Assembly: GCF_900473965.1 (NCBI RefSeq)
Contig: NZ_UCNJ01000025.1
Location: 1-64,000 of the forward strand
Length of the DNA stretch: 64,000 nt
DNA from: Synechococcus sp. UW179A
GTDB lineage: Bacteria > Cyanobacteriota > Cyanobacteriia > PCC-6307 > Cyanobiaceae
Reading direction: 5' to 3'
Below the pieces are notes generated by a model. That model searched no databases. It worked only from the letters and a program-made list of their open reading frames with translations, and had not been told where the DNA came from. This document shows positions 51,319-60,979 of this stretch, one piece after another. A program made the translations under genes and the position numbers. Positions within the stretch are counted from its first letter, which is position 1. The number at the start of each line of letters is the position of its first letter.

Positions 51319-52824
51319 ATGACGCAGACGCTCCATTCGCTGCTACAGGCAGTGCTGCTTCCGCTGCCGGCGGGACTTCCCAATCCCGCGGTTACATCGA
51401 TCACCTGTGATTCCCGCAGTGTCGGTAAGGGCTGTCTTTTCATCGGCCTCCCCGGTGAACGCGTTGATGGCGGCCGTTTCTGGCCGGAGGCCCTGAAGGC
51501 TGGAGCCGTGGCCGCGCTGATCGGGTCTCAAGCAGCACAGTTGAATCCGCCCTCTGATCAGGATCCCGTGCTGGTGATTCCTGAGCCGGTGTCCCATTGG
51601 GCCGGAGAGCTGGCTGCCGCCTTCTGGCAGCAGCCCTCATTGCGCATGCATTTGATTGGTGTAACCGGCACCAATGGCAAGACCACCACAACCCACTTGA
51701 TTGAACATCTGAGCCTGGAGTGCGGTTGTCCTGCAGCACTGTTTGGAACACTGGTCAATCGCTGGCCCGGACATAGCGTGACGTCGACGCATACCACTGC
51801 GGTTGCGGATCGGTTGCAGGCTCAGCTGGCTGAAGCATTGAACCGGGGCACCGAGGTGGCGGCCATGGAGGTCAGTTCCCATGCTCTGGATCAGCAGCGC
51901 GTCGCGGGTTGTCGTTTTTCTTCCGCGGTGTTCACCAACCTCACGCAGGACCACCTCGACTACCACGCGACGATGGAGGCCTATTTCGAAGCTAAGGCGC
52001 GTCTGTTTGCCGATCCTTTCCTGATCGGGGAAGGCCCCAGGGCGGTGGTGAATGTCGACGACCCCTGGGGGCGTCGTCTGGCGGATCGCCTTGGCGATCG
52101 CTGTTGGCGCTGCAGCCTCGACGAGATGGCCGATCTCAGCATGCGTGATCTCGTAATGACGTCTAGCGGTGTGGAGGGAATGCTGCTCACACCTCGAGGG
52201 GAAGGTTGTTTTCATTCGCCTCTGGTGGGTCGCTTCAATTTGATGAATGTGATGCAGGCCATCGGCTCGCTGCTCCAGCAGGACCTGCCACTGCCCCTGT
52301 TGTTAAGGGCCCTTCCGCATTTCCGAGGTGTTCCTGGCCGAATGGAGCGGGTGCTGCCTTCCTCCCCTGCTGCAGACCAGCTGCCCGCCGTTGTTGTGGA
52401 TTACGCCCACACCCCGGACGGTCTACGCAGCGCTCTTCAGGCCAGTCGTCCCTTTGTGGATGGACAGCTGGTGTGTGTGTTTGGCTGCGGTGGAGACCGT
52501 GATCGGGGCAAGCGTCCTCAGATGGCCTCGATTGCTGCAGAGCTGGCTGATCGCGTTGTGGTTACATCCGACAATCCACGTACGGAAGATCCTCAGCGCA
52601 TTCTCGACGATGTGGTGGCGGGGCTTTCTTCAGGCATCGACTACCAGGTGGAAGCTGACCGAGCGATCGCGATCGCTCAGGCGATTGCTCAGGCAGGACC
52701 TGGCGATCTTGTCTTGATCGCCGGTAAAGGGCATGAGGATTACCAGATTGTGGGCACTGAAAAGCTGCATTTCGATGACCGAGAAGAAGCAGAGCGAGCG
52801 CTCAAGCAACGCTTCGATGCCTAA
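51319..52824 (+). CDS. murE: UDP-MurNAc-L-Ala-D-Glu:meso-DAP ligase (MurE)
   Basis: This 501-aa cytoplasmic ligase adds meso-diaminopimelate to the peptidoglycan precursor. ATP-binding [15 protein letters not shown] lies near residue 112, and DNPRTEDP near residue 416 is the DNPR signature of the diaminopimelate-adding type rather than the lysine type. The C-terminal domain ([11 protein letters not shown]) is complete. An AGGAG 6 bases before the ATG at 51319 favours it over the adjacent GTG at 51316. Confidence 0.96.
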   Translation: MTQTLHSLLQAVLLPLPAGLPNPAVTSITCDSRSVGKGCLFIGLPGERVDGGRFWPEALKAGAVAALIGSQAAQLNPPSDQDPVLVIPEPVSHWAGELAAAFWQQPSLRMHLIGVTGTNGKTTTTHLIEHLSLECGCPAALFGTLVNRWPGHSVTSTHTTAVADRLQAQLAEALNRGTEVAAMEVSSHALDQQRVAGCRFSSAVFTNLTQDHLDYHATMEAYFEAKARLFADPFLIGEGPRAVVNVDDPWGRRLADRLGDRCWRCSLDEMADLSMRDLVMTSSGVEGMLLTPRGEGCFHSPLVGRFNLMNVMQAIGSLLQQDLPLPLLLRALPHFRGVPGRMERVLPSSPAADQLPAVVVDYAHTPDGLRSALQASRPFVDGQLVCVFGCGGDRDRGKRPQMASIAAELADRVVVTSDNPRTEDPQRILDDVVAGLSSGIDYQVEADRAIAIAQAIAQAGPGDLVLIAGKGHEDYQIVGTEKLHFDDREEAERALKQRFDA

Positions 52825-52929
52825 AAATTTGGTCGTTAAGCTTCAGTTTTTGATTGAGCATCGGTTTAATGATTGCCACTCAAGAGGCGATTGTCTTGAG
52901 TGATTTTGATGCTAATAACTTCTTTGCTC

Positions 52930-53832
52930 CTATCGATTTGGCTTTGATTGCTGTGCTGCTATTTTCACGAGATGATTGAGTTGTTCGCAAACGAGCTTGG
53001 GATGCTCGATCTGTATGAAGTGGCCACCCTGAGCTTTGAGAGCCGTGCTGTTTGGATTCTGGTTTAACCATTGCTTTTGCAGGCTATGCCAATTTCCTTT
53101 GATTGGAGCACTGGAATTCATTTCAGTAGATGACATGATGATGATTGGAAATGTGCTGCTCATCAGTGGCAGTTCTGCCACTTGCCTTTTGCTTGTCTTA
53201 AATCCTTTCTGTTGATAAAACCCATCGGCTGTTATTCCATTGTTTTTGCTTTGTCTTGAAACACCGTATAGCTTGTAGGCTTCCCTGCTAGGGATTGTTC
53301 CAATTGTTGTGAGGGCGATGTCAAATTGATTTTGAATCCGGTCTGAATACAGGAAATTGCTCGGCACTGGATCAACCATCAGCATGCCGGCGACTGAGTT
53401 AGGATATTTGCGTGCAAAATATCCTGCATAAAGTCCACCGTATGAGTGTGAAACGAGAATATATGGTGATTTGATTCGATTCCTGTCTAGGAGTTGGACA
53501 AATTTGGAATTGACGTGTTGCGCTGTGATCGGATTCGCTGAAGAGACGCTGAAATCTGGTGAGCTTTTGCCTAGGCCGCTTCTGTCGTACATGAACAGAT
53601 TGCCGAGTTGTTTGATGCATTCAAAGAACGTTTTGTTTGTAGACCATGCTTCTAATGATGATCCCGTCCCATTTTGAAAGACAACGGTGCCTTTGAATTT
53701 TGAATGAGGATTTGGGTGGTATTGAGAATGCAAAAGACTGCCGTCAATTTCAGTGAAATTGACCTGAGCAGAAGCCTGAAAAGCCCAGAAAAAAGAAGAT
53801 AAAATTATTAGTTTTTGGAATGTATTTTTCAT
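52930..53832 (-). CDS. Exported alpha/beta hydrolase, AT-rich
   Basis: This 300-aa protein has a signal peptide (hydrophobic to residue 22, ending QASA/QVNF) and an alpha/beta hydrolase fold: oxyanion-hole GTGSSLEAW, nucleophile Ser in VSHSYGGLYAG, acid Asp in MLMVDPVPS and catalytic His in GGHFIQIEHP near the end. The substrate is unknown; esterase or lactonase activity outside the cytoplasm is likely. Its codons are distinctly AT-rich compared with neighbouring murE and the PLP gene, suggesting recent acquisition. The ATG at 53832 starts the signal peptide. Confidence 0.85.
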   Translation of the reverse strand: MKNTFQKLIILSSFFWAFQASAQVNFTEIDGSLLHSQYHPNPHSKFKGTVVFQNGTGSSLEAWSTNKTFFECIKQLGNLFMYDRSGLGKSSPDFSVSSANPITAQHVNSKFVQLLDRNRIKSPYILVSHSYGGLYAGYFARKYPNSVAGMLMVDPVPSNFLYSDRIQNQFDIALTTIGTIPSREAYKLYGVSRQSKNNGITADGFYQQKGFKTSKRQVAELPLMSSTFPIIIMSSTEMNSSAPIKGNWHSLQKQWLNQNPNSTALKAQGGHFIQIEHPKLVCEQLNHLVKIAAQQSKPNR

Positions 53833-53866
53833 GTCTTTTGAGGTTCGCCTCATGGCGTTCTTGGTG

Positions 53867-55069
53867 CTACCTGCCCTTTGCTGACAGCGTCCGAAGCTGA
53901 TCGATGAGTTGCACCATGTCGTTCTCGCTGGTGCAGATATGGGTGCAGGCTCGCAGGCAGATCGGATCTGCCAAATCACGGATCCAGATCTGATCTGCCC
54001 CCAGTGCTTTCACCACATCGGCTGGTGTTGCTGCCGTTGTTTCAGAGTGCATTTGGAAACTCACGAGACCAGCAGGGGGTGGCCCATCAAGTAGTGGTGA
54101 GACCCCGGGGATCGACTGCAGATCTCTCCACAGCTGTTCGCTCAGAGAGCGGATGCGCTCGAGTCGAGCACCATCCGAGCCTTCCTGATCTAACAGCTCA
54201 AGAGAGCAGCGCAGACCAGCCATCAATGGCACGCAGCTGGTGGCCACCTCAAAGCGACGGCTGTCGTGATGGAAGGGGTCTGGATCATCAGCTACAGCCC
54301 GCGTTTCATCCTGAAGGCTGCGCCAGCCGATCACGGTGGGATGGGCCTCCGTGAGCATGCGCTCTGAGAGCGCCACCCCACCCAGCCCTTCCGGACCACA
54401 GGTCCATTTGTGCCCGGTAAAGGCATAGATATCGGCCGCTTGTGCCGCCTCCCCAACGGGGATCTGGCCGACGCTCTGTGCAGCATCCACGAGTAAGTAG
54501 GGCTGTGCCGGGTGCTGTTGTAGCTCTGCGGCAACTGCTGCGATCGGCATCTGCTGACCGGTGTTCCAGAGCAGATGCGACAACACCACCAGCCGGGTTC
54601 GGCTGGTGAGCTGCTGTTCGAGGGCCGCCAGTACGTCGCGATTGGTGCGGGCCTGCTGATCGTGGCCGAGCCTGCACTGCTTCACCGGCAGCGTGTGAAC
54701 CTGCAGCTGGCGGCGCCGAGCCAGCTCATGGCAGGCCGCTACGACTCCGGGGTGCTCACAGTCGCTGATCAGAATGTGGTCGCCATCGTCCAGGGGGAGG
54801 CCCCAGAGCGGCAGCACACATCCTGTCGTCACGTTTTCGCTGAGGGCGAGCCGATGGGCTGGCACATTGCATAACCGCGCCAGACGACCGCGAGTTTTGT
54901 TCACTTCGGAGCTGATGTAGGGCCAGATGTCTGTGGTGAAGGGGCCGAGTTCCTGGATCCGTTTCCAGCTGGTGGTGATGGCCTCCAGAGAGGGCGTTGG
55001 CAGCGGCCCCTGCCCGCCGTAGTTGAAGTAGGTCTTGTTGGCCAGGGCGGGGCAGAGTTTTCTCAGCAT
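53867..55069 (-). CDS. Class V PLP enzyme, cyst(e)ine lyase / cysteine desulfurase-like
   Basis: This 400-aa fold-type I PLP protein belongs to the aminotransferase class V family. It has the cofactor motif SHLLWNTGQ, LLVDAAQSVGQIPV and the PLP lysine in AFTGHKWTCGPEGLGG. It lacks the mobile loop with the active-site Cys of IscS/SufS. It resembles the cyanobacterial L-cystine C-S lyase (C-DES), which releases persulfide for iron-sulfur clusters; that assignment is inferred. It is monocistronic. Confidence 0.85.
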   Translation of the reverse strand: MLRKLCPALANKTYFNYGGQGPLPTPSLEAITTSWKRIQELGPFTTDIWPYISSEVNKTRGRLARLCNVPAHRLALSENVTTGCVLPLWGLPLDDGDHILISDCEHPGVVAACHELARRRQLQVHTLPVKQCRLGHDQQARTNRDVLAALEQQLTSRTRLVVLSHLLWNTGQQMPIAAVAAELQQHPAQPYLLVDAAQSVGQIPVGEAAQAADIYAFTGHKWTCGPEGLGGVALSERMLTEAHPTVIGWRSLQDETRAVADDPDPFHHDSRRFEVATSCVPLMAGLRCSLELLDQEGSDGARLERIRSLSEQLWRDLQSIPGVSPLLDGPPPAGLVSFQMHSETTAATPADVVKALGADQIWIRDLADPICLRACTHICTSENDMVQLIDQLRTLSAKGR

Positions 55070-55271
55070 TAGGGATCTAGACCTGATCTCATGATCGCTC
55101 CTGAACTCATGCCTAGCTGCGTTCTCAGGCTGCTCTGCATGAGGTTGCGCTGAGCGCTGCAGTCGGCGCTCTCGAATGGTTCAGTTTTTGAATTTCAAGA
55201 CTTGGCTCTGCTGCGGAGTGTTCAGCCACGCCATGGCTACGTTGCGTTTGTTCGTTGGGTTGGTATCACCG

Positions 55272-55991
55272 ATGGCCCTGGTGGACTGGCTCTGGATCCT
55301 TCACCCTGCGTTGGCGGTGGTGTTGGTCTATCCCCTCATTGGGATCGTGATACGACTGGCGATGCAGACACGCTCCAGGCGACTCAAGACCTCAAAACCG
55401 CCTGCGACCGTGGGACGTGACCACAGTGATCTCGGCCGTTGGCTCGCGGCAGCTGTGGTTGGTCTGGTGATTGTTGCGCTCACCGTGGTCATCGCAACGT
55501 CTGGACCGCTCGATCAGTTTCAAGGCGGCTTCCGCCGGGCTGGCACGCTGCTGCTGGTATTGATCGGAACCCTGCTCAGTCTTGGCGCGCTCTGGATGGC
55601 GAAGGCACCTGGCCTGCGGCTGGCGTTTGCTCTGATCACCTGGGCTGGTGTTCTGGGTCTGGGAGCTCAGCCGGAGGTTTGGCGATTGTCTGATGACCCT
55701 TTCTCTCCCGCGTTCTGGCAATCCCATTACTGGTCGGGTGTCGCGGTGGTGGGCCTGATGTTGTTTTCTCTCGGTGCCCGGCCAGAGATTCTGCGCGACC
55801 TGCGTCTGCGCCGCCTGCATGTCACCGCCAATCTGCTTGCTGCGCTGCTGTTCGTGGCGCAGGGCATCACGGGCACCCGCGATCTGTTGGAGATTCCACT
55901 GAGCTGGCAGAAGCCGACGATCTATGCCTGCAATTTCGAGACCCGCAGCTGCCCGCCGTTGGCCCCGCCAGCTCAGGCTTCAACGCCTTAG
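55272..55991 (+). CDS. DUF4079-type integral membrane protein (copy 2)
   Basis: This 239-aa protein has about six membrane helices and the DUF4079 pattern: LHPALAVVLVYPLIG at the start, FWQSHYWSGVAVVG in the middle and RLHVTANLLAALLFVAQGITGTRDLL near the end. Conserved His residues could bind heme. The ATG at 55272 matches the family start; earlier in-frame ATGs (55233, 55176) are possible. The paralogue at 16089 is about 30 residues shorter. Its stop overlaps the convergent UrtA-like gene end by four bases. Confidence 0.78.
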   Translation: MALVDWLWILHPALAVVLVYPLIGIVIRLAMQTRSRRLKTSKPPATVGRDHSDLGRWLAAAVVGLVIVALTVVIATSGPLDQFQGGFRRAGTLLLVLIGTLLSLGALWMAKAPGLRLAFALITWAGVLGLGAQPEVWRLSDDPFSPAFWQSHYWSGVAVVGLMLFSLGARPEILRDLRLRRLHVTANLLAALLFVAQGITGTRDLLEIPLSWQKPTIYACNFETRSCPPLAPPAQASTP

Positions 55992-57238
55992 GGAGCGGTG
56001 CCGCTGCTGTGATTACAGTGCTGCCCTGCTGAGTCCGGATGATCAGGATTCCAGGGTTGGGGTTCAATCACGCCGAAATCTTTCACCACCTGGAAGTTTC
56101 CAGTGTCATCGGCCCTGCCAAGCAGGGAGCGCTTGTTGAGGTGCTGGCTGGGGGTGACGGTCAGCAAACCCTGCGGGGCTGCAAAGCTGGTTCCTATTAG
56201 ATGCTGACGGACGTCTTTGGGATTGGTGCTGCCTGCGCTTTCCGCCGCGCGGGCCCAGAGATTGACCAGGCTGTAGGCGGCTTCCGCGGGGTCGTTGATC
56301 ACGCGGTGATAGCCATAGCGACGACGAAAGCGCTGCGCGAATGTTTTGGAGGCGTCTCCAGCTAACGATTGGAAATAGCTCCAGCTGGCGTAAGTCCCGG
56401 AGATTTTGTTCGCACCGATCGCCAGGGCTTCTTCCTCCGAGACAGAAAGACTCAACACGGTCACTCCGCGATCCACGGCTTGTGAGCCAATAAGGCCCTC
56501 GCGGTAGAGCTGTTCAAAGAAGGCGAGGTTGCTATCGCCGTTCAGGGTGTTGATCACCACAACCGGTCCGCTTGTACTGGCTTGCCGAATGCTTTCAACC
56601 AGCGGGTGCACCTCTGCACTGCCGAGTGGGAGGTAGCGCTCAGCAAGCACTGTTCCTCCTTCCCGTTGCACCTGGGCACGCATGATGCGATTGGCGGTGC
56701 GCGGATAGATGTAGTCCGAGCCGATCAGCAGGATGCGTTTGCTGCGGTTAGCCAGCATCCAGTTCAAGGCGGGTTCTGACTGCTGATTGGGAACCGAACC
56801 GCCATACACCACATAAGGGGAGCACTCCTGGCCTTCGTATTGCACCGGATAAAACAGCAGTGCGTCCCGTGTTTCCAGGGCTGGCAGCATCGCTTTGCGA
56901 CTGGCCGAGGTCCAGCCTCCGAAGATGGCTACCACTTGCTCGTCACCCAGCAACTGTTCGGTCTGCCTCGCAAAGGTGACCGGATCGGACATGCCGTCTT
57001 CCTCGATGGGCTGAATCAAGACGCGCTTGCCTTTCAGCATCAGCCCGCCGCTCGCGTTGATTTCTTCGATCGCCAGTCGTTCGGCTTCGGCCACGGTGTT
57101 TTCAGACAACGCCATCGTCCCGCTGCGGGAATGGAGCAGACCCACGCGCACCACATTGACGTCGGTTGTGGAAGCGCCAGTACTGCAACTGCTCACCAGC
57201 AGGCTGGCCAGCAGGCTGAACAGCATCTTGTCTTTCAT
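55988..57238 (-). CDS. UrtA-like periplasmic binding lipoprotein, partner of an ion channel
   Basis: This 416-aa type I periplasmic binding protein resembles urea/short-chain amide receptors (UrtA, FmdD, AmiC). It has a lipoprotein signal ending LLVSSC, then VRVGLLHSRSGTMALSE, AIFGGWTSASRKAMLPALE, FYPVQYEGQECSP and SDYIYPRTANRI, all family blocks. No urtB-E permease or ATPase gene is near. Its ATG lies in an ATGA overlap with the stop of the ligand-gated channel gene, so the two proteins are made together. Ligand delivery to the channel, rather than transport, is the likely role (inference). Confidence 0.88.
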   Translation of the reverse strand: MKDKMLFSLLASLLVSSCSTGASTTDVNVVRVGLLHSRSGTMALSENTVAEAERLAIEEINASGGLMLKGKRVLIQPIEEDGMSDPVTFARQTEQLLGDEQVVAIFGGWTSASRKAMLPALETRDALLFYPVQYEGQECSPYVVYGGSVPNQQSEPALNWMLANRSKRILLIGSDYIYPRTANRIMRAQVQREGGTVLAERYLPLGSAEVHPLVESIRQASTSGPVVVINTLNGDSNLAFFEQLYREGLIGSQAVDRGVTVLSLSVSEEEALAIGANKISGTYASWSYFQSLAGDASKTFAQRFRRRYGYHRVINDPAEAAYSLVNLWARAAESAGSTNPKDVRQHLIGTSFAAPQGLLTVTPSQHLNKRSLLGRADDTGNFQVVKDFGVIEPQPWNPDHPDSAGQHCNHSSGTAP

Positions 57239-58380
57239 CGACTTCCCCAGCTGATCAACGCGGTCAGCACCAGGGCCAAGGCCGAGATGATCTGAAAGCG
57301 CTGGTCAGCTCGGTTGATCTGGCGCATGGTCTTCAGCTTCTGGTCGTCGGCAGCGCTGGTGTAGGCGTTGTAACCCCAGGTGAACAGACCGAAGAGGGCC
57401 ATGGCGATCAGGTAGCTGGCAGTGAACAGATCATCGAGAAAGGTGGTGTAGGGCAGTTTTGGCAGCGAGGAGTGATATGACTGCTGCAAAAAGATCAGTG
57501 TGAGCAGTGCCGTGGATGGGATGGCCAGTCGTACATCAGAGAGTGTTCCCTCAACGGAAGGAGCCATCAACACAATCGAGTTGATGATCATCAGCGGGAT
57601 GACCCAGTTGACGATTCCAGGCCAGAGATTCGACTGGTAGACCACTTCCAGACGAACTTGGCTCAGGTGCGGTCGATACCAGGTGCCTCGACGGTTGCTT
57701 GTGCGTCGGAGATAAGGCGTGAAGCTGGCACTCTCGAGCTGATAGCCGCTGAGGGTGCCCAGCTCACCCACCAGGTTGCCTTCATTCGGTTCGGGTAGCA
57801 ACCGCAGATCGGCGTATTTCTGCGACGTCCACAGTGGTTTGAGCTCCACGATCACCGGCAGCCGCAAAATATCGAACGGATCACGGCGGAAGTCGACTTC
57901 ATCGTCGTAAAAGCGGCTCGAGAAGTGAAAAAGCTGCTGGCGCCTTCCACCAGAAAGCTCCCGTGGTGCATCCGTGGAGGGTTCGAAGGTGGAGTCCCAC
58001 ATTTCGATGCGGTTGGCAAGTGCAATCAGGTCGGCAGGTTTGTGGCCATGTTTCTGCAGCAGTGCTTCCACTTCAGGCAGCCACTCCAGCCAGATCTCAC
58101 CATCAGCTGTGAATGTGCGTGAGTTCAGATTCAGCTCATAGATCTTGTCGAGATGGATTCCGGCGTAGATGAACGGATGCTTGCGCACCAGATCTTCCGA
58201 GAGCTGCACCTCTTCCAGGCCTGAGGGACCCTCCATCACCGCCGTAACAGCGTCGCGGTCGAGCACGTTGGGGGGGGCCTGGCCGATCAGCGCGCGTCCG
58301 CTCAGCATCAGAACGAAAACGATCGTGAGTGCCGCTGTTAGCACCAACACGATCAGGCGTGGACGTGGCATCCTCGGCAT
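57235..58380 (-). CDS. Prokaryotic pentameric ligand-gated ion channel (Cys-loop superfamily)
   Basis: This 381-aa protein has an N-terminal signal/anchor (residues 8-29), a beta-rich extracellular domain (about 60-250) with the YELNLNSRTFTADGEIWLEW strand pair (81-100) and the Cys-loop-equivalent DFRRDPFDILRLPV (163-176) without cysteines, then four membrane helices: TM1 252-274, TM2 280-300, TM3 about 313-336 and TM4 about 358-378. LPKLPYTTFLDD (307-318) is the conserved TM2-TM3 motif. It is first in a coupled pair with the UrtA-like lipoprotein. Ion selectivity and ligand cannot be read from sequence alone. Confidence 0.88.
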   Translation of the reverse strand: MPRMPRPRLIVLVLTAALTIVFVLMLSGRALIGQAPPNVLDRDAVTAVMEGPSGLEEVQLSEDLVRKHPFIYAGIHLDKIYELNLNSRTFTADGEIWLEWLPEVEALLQKHGHKPADLIALANRIEMWDSTFEPSTDAPRELSGGRRQQLFHFSSRFYDDEVDFRRDPFDILRLPVIVELKPLWTSQKYADLRLLPEPNEGNLVGELGTLSGYQLESASFTPYLRRTSNRRGTWYRPHLSQVRLEVVYQSNLWPGIVNWVIPLMIINSIVLMAPSVEGTLSDVRLAIPSTALLTLIFLQQSYHSSLPKLPYTTFLDDLFTASYLIAMALFGLFTWGYNAYTSAADDQKLKTMRQINRADQRFQIISALALVLTALISWGSR

Positions 58381-58454
58381 CGACAGCTGCTCGTGCCTGC
58401 ACTGATGTCTTCAGGATGGCTTTTCGCTCTGAGCCTGTCAGTGGCTGGACTGGA

Positions 58455-58700
58455 TCAGAGAACTTGAACCACTTCACTCACTTCAGGAATGGATTCGCGC
58501 ATTTTGCGCTCGATTCCCATTTTCAGGGTCATGGTGCTGCTGGGGCAGCTGCCGCAGGCGCCCTGCAAGCGCACTTTGACCACGGGTCCATCGATTTCCA
58601 CCACTTCCACGTTGCCACCATCGGCCATCAGGAACGGGCGCAGCTCATCGAGCACCTTTTCCACGTTTTCTTGGTTGAGCGGCAGCGTTTCGGTGCTCAT
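58455..58700 (-). CDS. nfu: NifU C-terminal-like iron-sulfur scaffold (Nfu)
   Basis: This 81-aa protein is a stand-alone Nfu domain with the cluster-binding CGSC motif in [20 protein letters not shown] near residue 50. In cyanobacteria such proteins pass 4Fe-4S clusters to photosystem I and other targets, fitting psaE elsewhere in this window. It lies 75 bases upstream of the channel gene on the same strand, and diverges from mqo. Confidence 0.94.
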   Translation of the reverse strand: MSTETLPLNQENVEKVLDELRPFLMADGGNVEVVEIDGPVVKVRLQGACGSCPSSTMTLKMGIERKMRESIPEVSEVVQVL

Positions 58701-58790
58701 GGCCGGATGGGGGTTAATGCTTTCACTCAGGGTAGGCAGGCACGTGTCCGGATGGATTCATACCCTTGAGAAGCAGGAACAGCTCACGCG

Positions 58791-60272
58791 ATGGATCGTT
58801 ACGACGCCGTGCTGGTGGGTGCGGGAATGATGAGTTCCACCCTGGCTTCGTTGCTGCATGCCCTCGACCCTGAGATGCGCCTTTTGCTGGTTGAGCGTCT
58901 CGAGGCGTCGGCTCTGGAGAGCAGTGCAGCGGTCAATAACGCCGGCACTGGTCATGCTGCCAACTGTGAGCTCAACTACACCCCCCAGCAGGCCGATGGG
59001 ACGGTGTCCACTGAGAAAGCCCTGGCGATCAATGCGGCCTTCGAGCGAAGCCTGGAGTTCTGGGCCTCTCTCACAGAACGGGGAGTTCTAGATCCAGGCA
59101 GCTTTCTTCATCAGGTGCCGCATCTCAGTTTTGTCTGGGGACAGGAGGATGTGGCGTTCCTGCAGCAGCGGCATCGTCAGTTGAGCGCCCTACCGGCCTT
59201 CGCAGCGATGCACTGGAGCACGGATGCCGAGCAGATCGGCGATTGGATGCCTTTGGTGATGCAAGGGCGTCGGCCTGGTCAACAGATTGCAGCCACCCGT
59301 ATCGAGCGTGGACTCGATCTCGACTTCGGGGCTCTGACCAGGGCACTGCTGCTGCCGCTGCAGACAGCGGGCGCTCTTCAGGTGGTATATGGCTCGTCAG
59401 TTCAGGGACTCAAGCGACCGCTGACGGAGTCGATGACCTGCTGTGACTGGCAGCTTGATTTGCGCGGTCCTTCGGGCCGTCGCAAGGTGCAGGCTCCGTT
59501 TGTGTTCCTTGGCGCTGGCGGTGGAGCTCTGCCACTGCTGCAGAGCAGTGGCATCCCGGAGGCAGCCGACTATGCCGGCTTTCCCGTGAGCGGCCAATGG
59601 CTAGTGTGCGGCGAGCCAGCTCTGGTGGGGCGTCACCACGCCAAGGTGTATGGCAAGGCGAAGGTGGGTGCGCCGCCGATGTCGGTGCCCCATCTCGATA
59701 CCCGCTGGATTGACGGCAAGCGATCCCTGCTGTTCGGTCCCTACGCCGGGTTTAGCAGCAAATTTCTCAAGACCGGTTCGCTGTTGGATCTGCCGCTGTC
59801 GGTGCGTCCCGCCAACCTGCTGCCGATGCTGCAGGTGGGAGTGAACAACCTGCCTCTGGTGAAGTATCTGATCAATCAGTTGCGCCAGAGCGAAGCTGAT
59901 CGGATGGAGGCATTGCATGCCTTCCTGCCTGAGGCCAATGCGGATGACTGGAGCCTTTCGGTGGCTGGTCAACGGGTGCAGATCATCAAACGCACGCCTG
60001 ATGGTGGTCGCCTGCAGATGGGCACGGAAGTGGTCAGTGCAGCAGATGGATCCCTGGCCGCTCTGCTTGGTGCATCTCCTGGGGCCAGCACCTCTGTGCA
60101 GATCATGGTGGAGGTGCTGGAGCGTTGCTTTGCTGCAAAGCTGGCCACGCAGGCCTGGCAAGAGCGCCTCAATCAGCTGATTCCCAGCTACGGCCAGGAT
60201 CTCAACAGCGATGCGGAGCTGTTGACTCGCACCCGAGAGCGTAGTGATGCGCTGCTGGGCCTACGTGTCTGA
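58791..60272 (+). CDS. mqo: Malate:quinone oxidoreductase (Mqo)
   Basis: This 493-aa FAD-dependent peripheral membrane enzyme oxidises malate to oxaloacetate with quinone as acceptor. The FAD-binding start [19 protein letters not shown], the [17 protein letters not shown] block near residue 48, and the C-terminal [19 protein letters not shown] are diagnostic. The length is typical. Its stop overlaps the convergent TVP38-type gene end by 12 bases. Confidence 0.95.
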   Translation: MDRYDAVLVGAGMMSSTLASLLHALDPEMRLLLVERLEASALESSAAVNNAGTGHAANCELNYTPQQADGTVSTEKALAINAAFERSLEFWASLTERGVLDPGSFLHQVPHLSFVWGQEDVAFLQQRHRQLSALPAFAAMHWSTDAEQIGDWMPLVMQGRRPGQQIAATRIERGLDLDFGALTRALLLPLQTAGALQVVYGSSVQGLKRPLTESMTCCDWQLDLRGPSGRRKVQAPFVFLGAGGGALPLLQSSGIPEAADYAGFPVSGQWLVCGEPALVGRHHAKVYGKAKVGAPPMSVPHLDTRWIDGKRSLLFGPYAGFSSKFLKTGSLLDLPLSVRPANLLPMLQVGVNNLPLVKYLINQLRQSEADRMEALHAFLPEANADDWSLSVAGQRVQIIKRTPDGGRLQMGTEVVSAADGSLAALLGASPGASTSVQIMVEVLERCFAAKLATQAWQERLNQLIPSYGQDLNSDAELLTRTRERSDALLGLRV

Positions 60273-60914
60273 ACCCGCCTGCTTGCGCATGCGCTGCTGG
60301 ATCACTCCTGCCACAATCGCCAGGGCGAACATGCCGAATACAGCTCCGATCAGCAAGAATTTGCCGCCGCTGAAAATTCCAGCGCCCAGGGCCACGATCG
60401 GCCCACTGCTCAGCAGCACACTCACCAATAACGGCAGTACGAACGCCCGCCAGGGGACGCCACCTAGGCCTGCGCCATAGCTCACGAAATCGAACAGTCC
60501 GGTCATTAAAAGACCAGTGAGCAGAAACGGATTGCCTTCAAGCTGGTTGCGACTGAAGCGTTCGATGGTGGTCATCGCTTTTTCTCCCACCAGCTGCTGG
60601 ATCGGTCCGCGTCCGTAGTTGCTGGCCAGCAGGAAGGCGGCCTGGCAAAAGATCAGATCGCAGATCACGATCGTGATGAAGCCCGTCTGGAACCCCAGCA
60701 ATGCTCCGGCCAGCAGGGAGTAAGCCGTGCTGGGCAGTGCCGGCAGGATGATGCTCACGCCGCGTAGGAACAGGATCCCCAAGGGAGCCCAGACCCCAAG
60801 GCGTTCAACTTGCGCTCGGATCGGCTCCAGCCCGTGCACGTTGATGAGATGGAACAGCACGGCCAGCCCGGCAATCACAGCTGCAATCAGCAGGAATCGG
60901 CGAAAGCGCAGCAC
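60261..60914 (-). CDS. TVP38/TMEM64 (DedA-like) membrane protein
   Basis: This 217-aa inner-membrane protein has about five to six hydrophobic segments and the VTT-domain features of the TVP38/SNARE-associated family: [23 protein letters not shown] near residue 58 and a later G-rich [15 protein letters not shown] near residue 145. Related proteins scramble or flip lipids; the substrate here is unknown. It is followed on the same strand after 65 bases upstream by gldA, so they could share a transcript. Confidence 0.85.
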   Translation of the reverse strand: MLRFRRFLLIAAVIAGLAVLFHLINVHGLEPIRAQVERLGVWAPLGILFLRGVSIILPALPSTAYSLLAGALLGFQTGFITIVICDLIFCQAAFLLASNYGRGPIQQLVGEKAMTTIERFSRNQLEGNPFLLTGLLMTGLFDFVSYGAGLGGVPWRAFVLPLLVSVLLSSGPIVALGAGIFSGGKFLLIGAVFGMFALAIVAGVIQQRMRKQAGSDT

Positions 60915-60979
60915 AGGAAGGGAGGTTCAGCGTGTTGATGACCTTCCCATATCGATGTGATCTCCTGTGACGACCGGTA

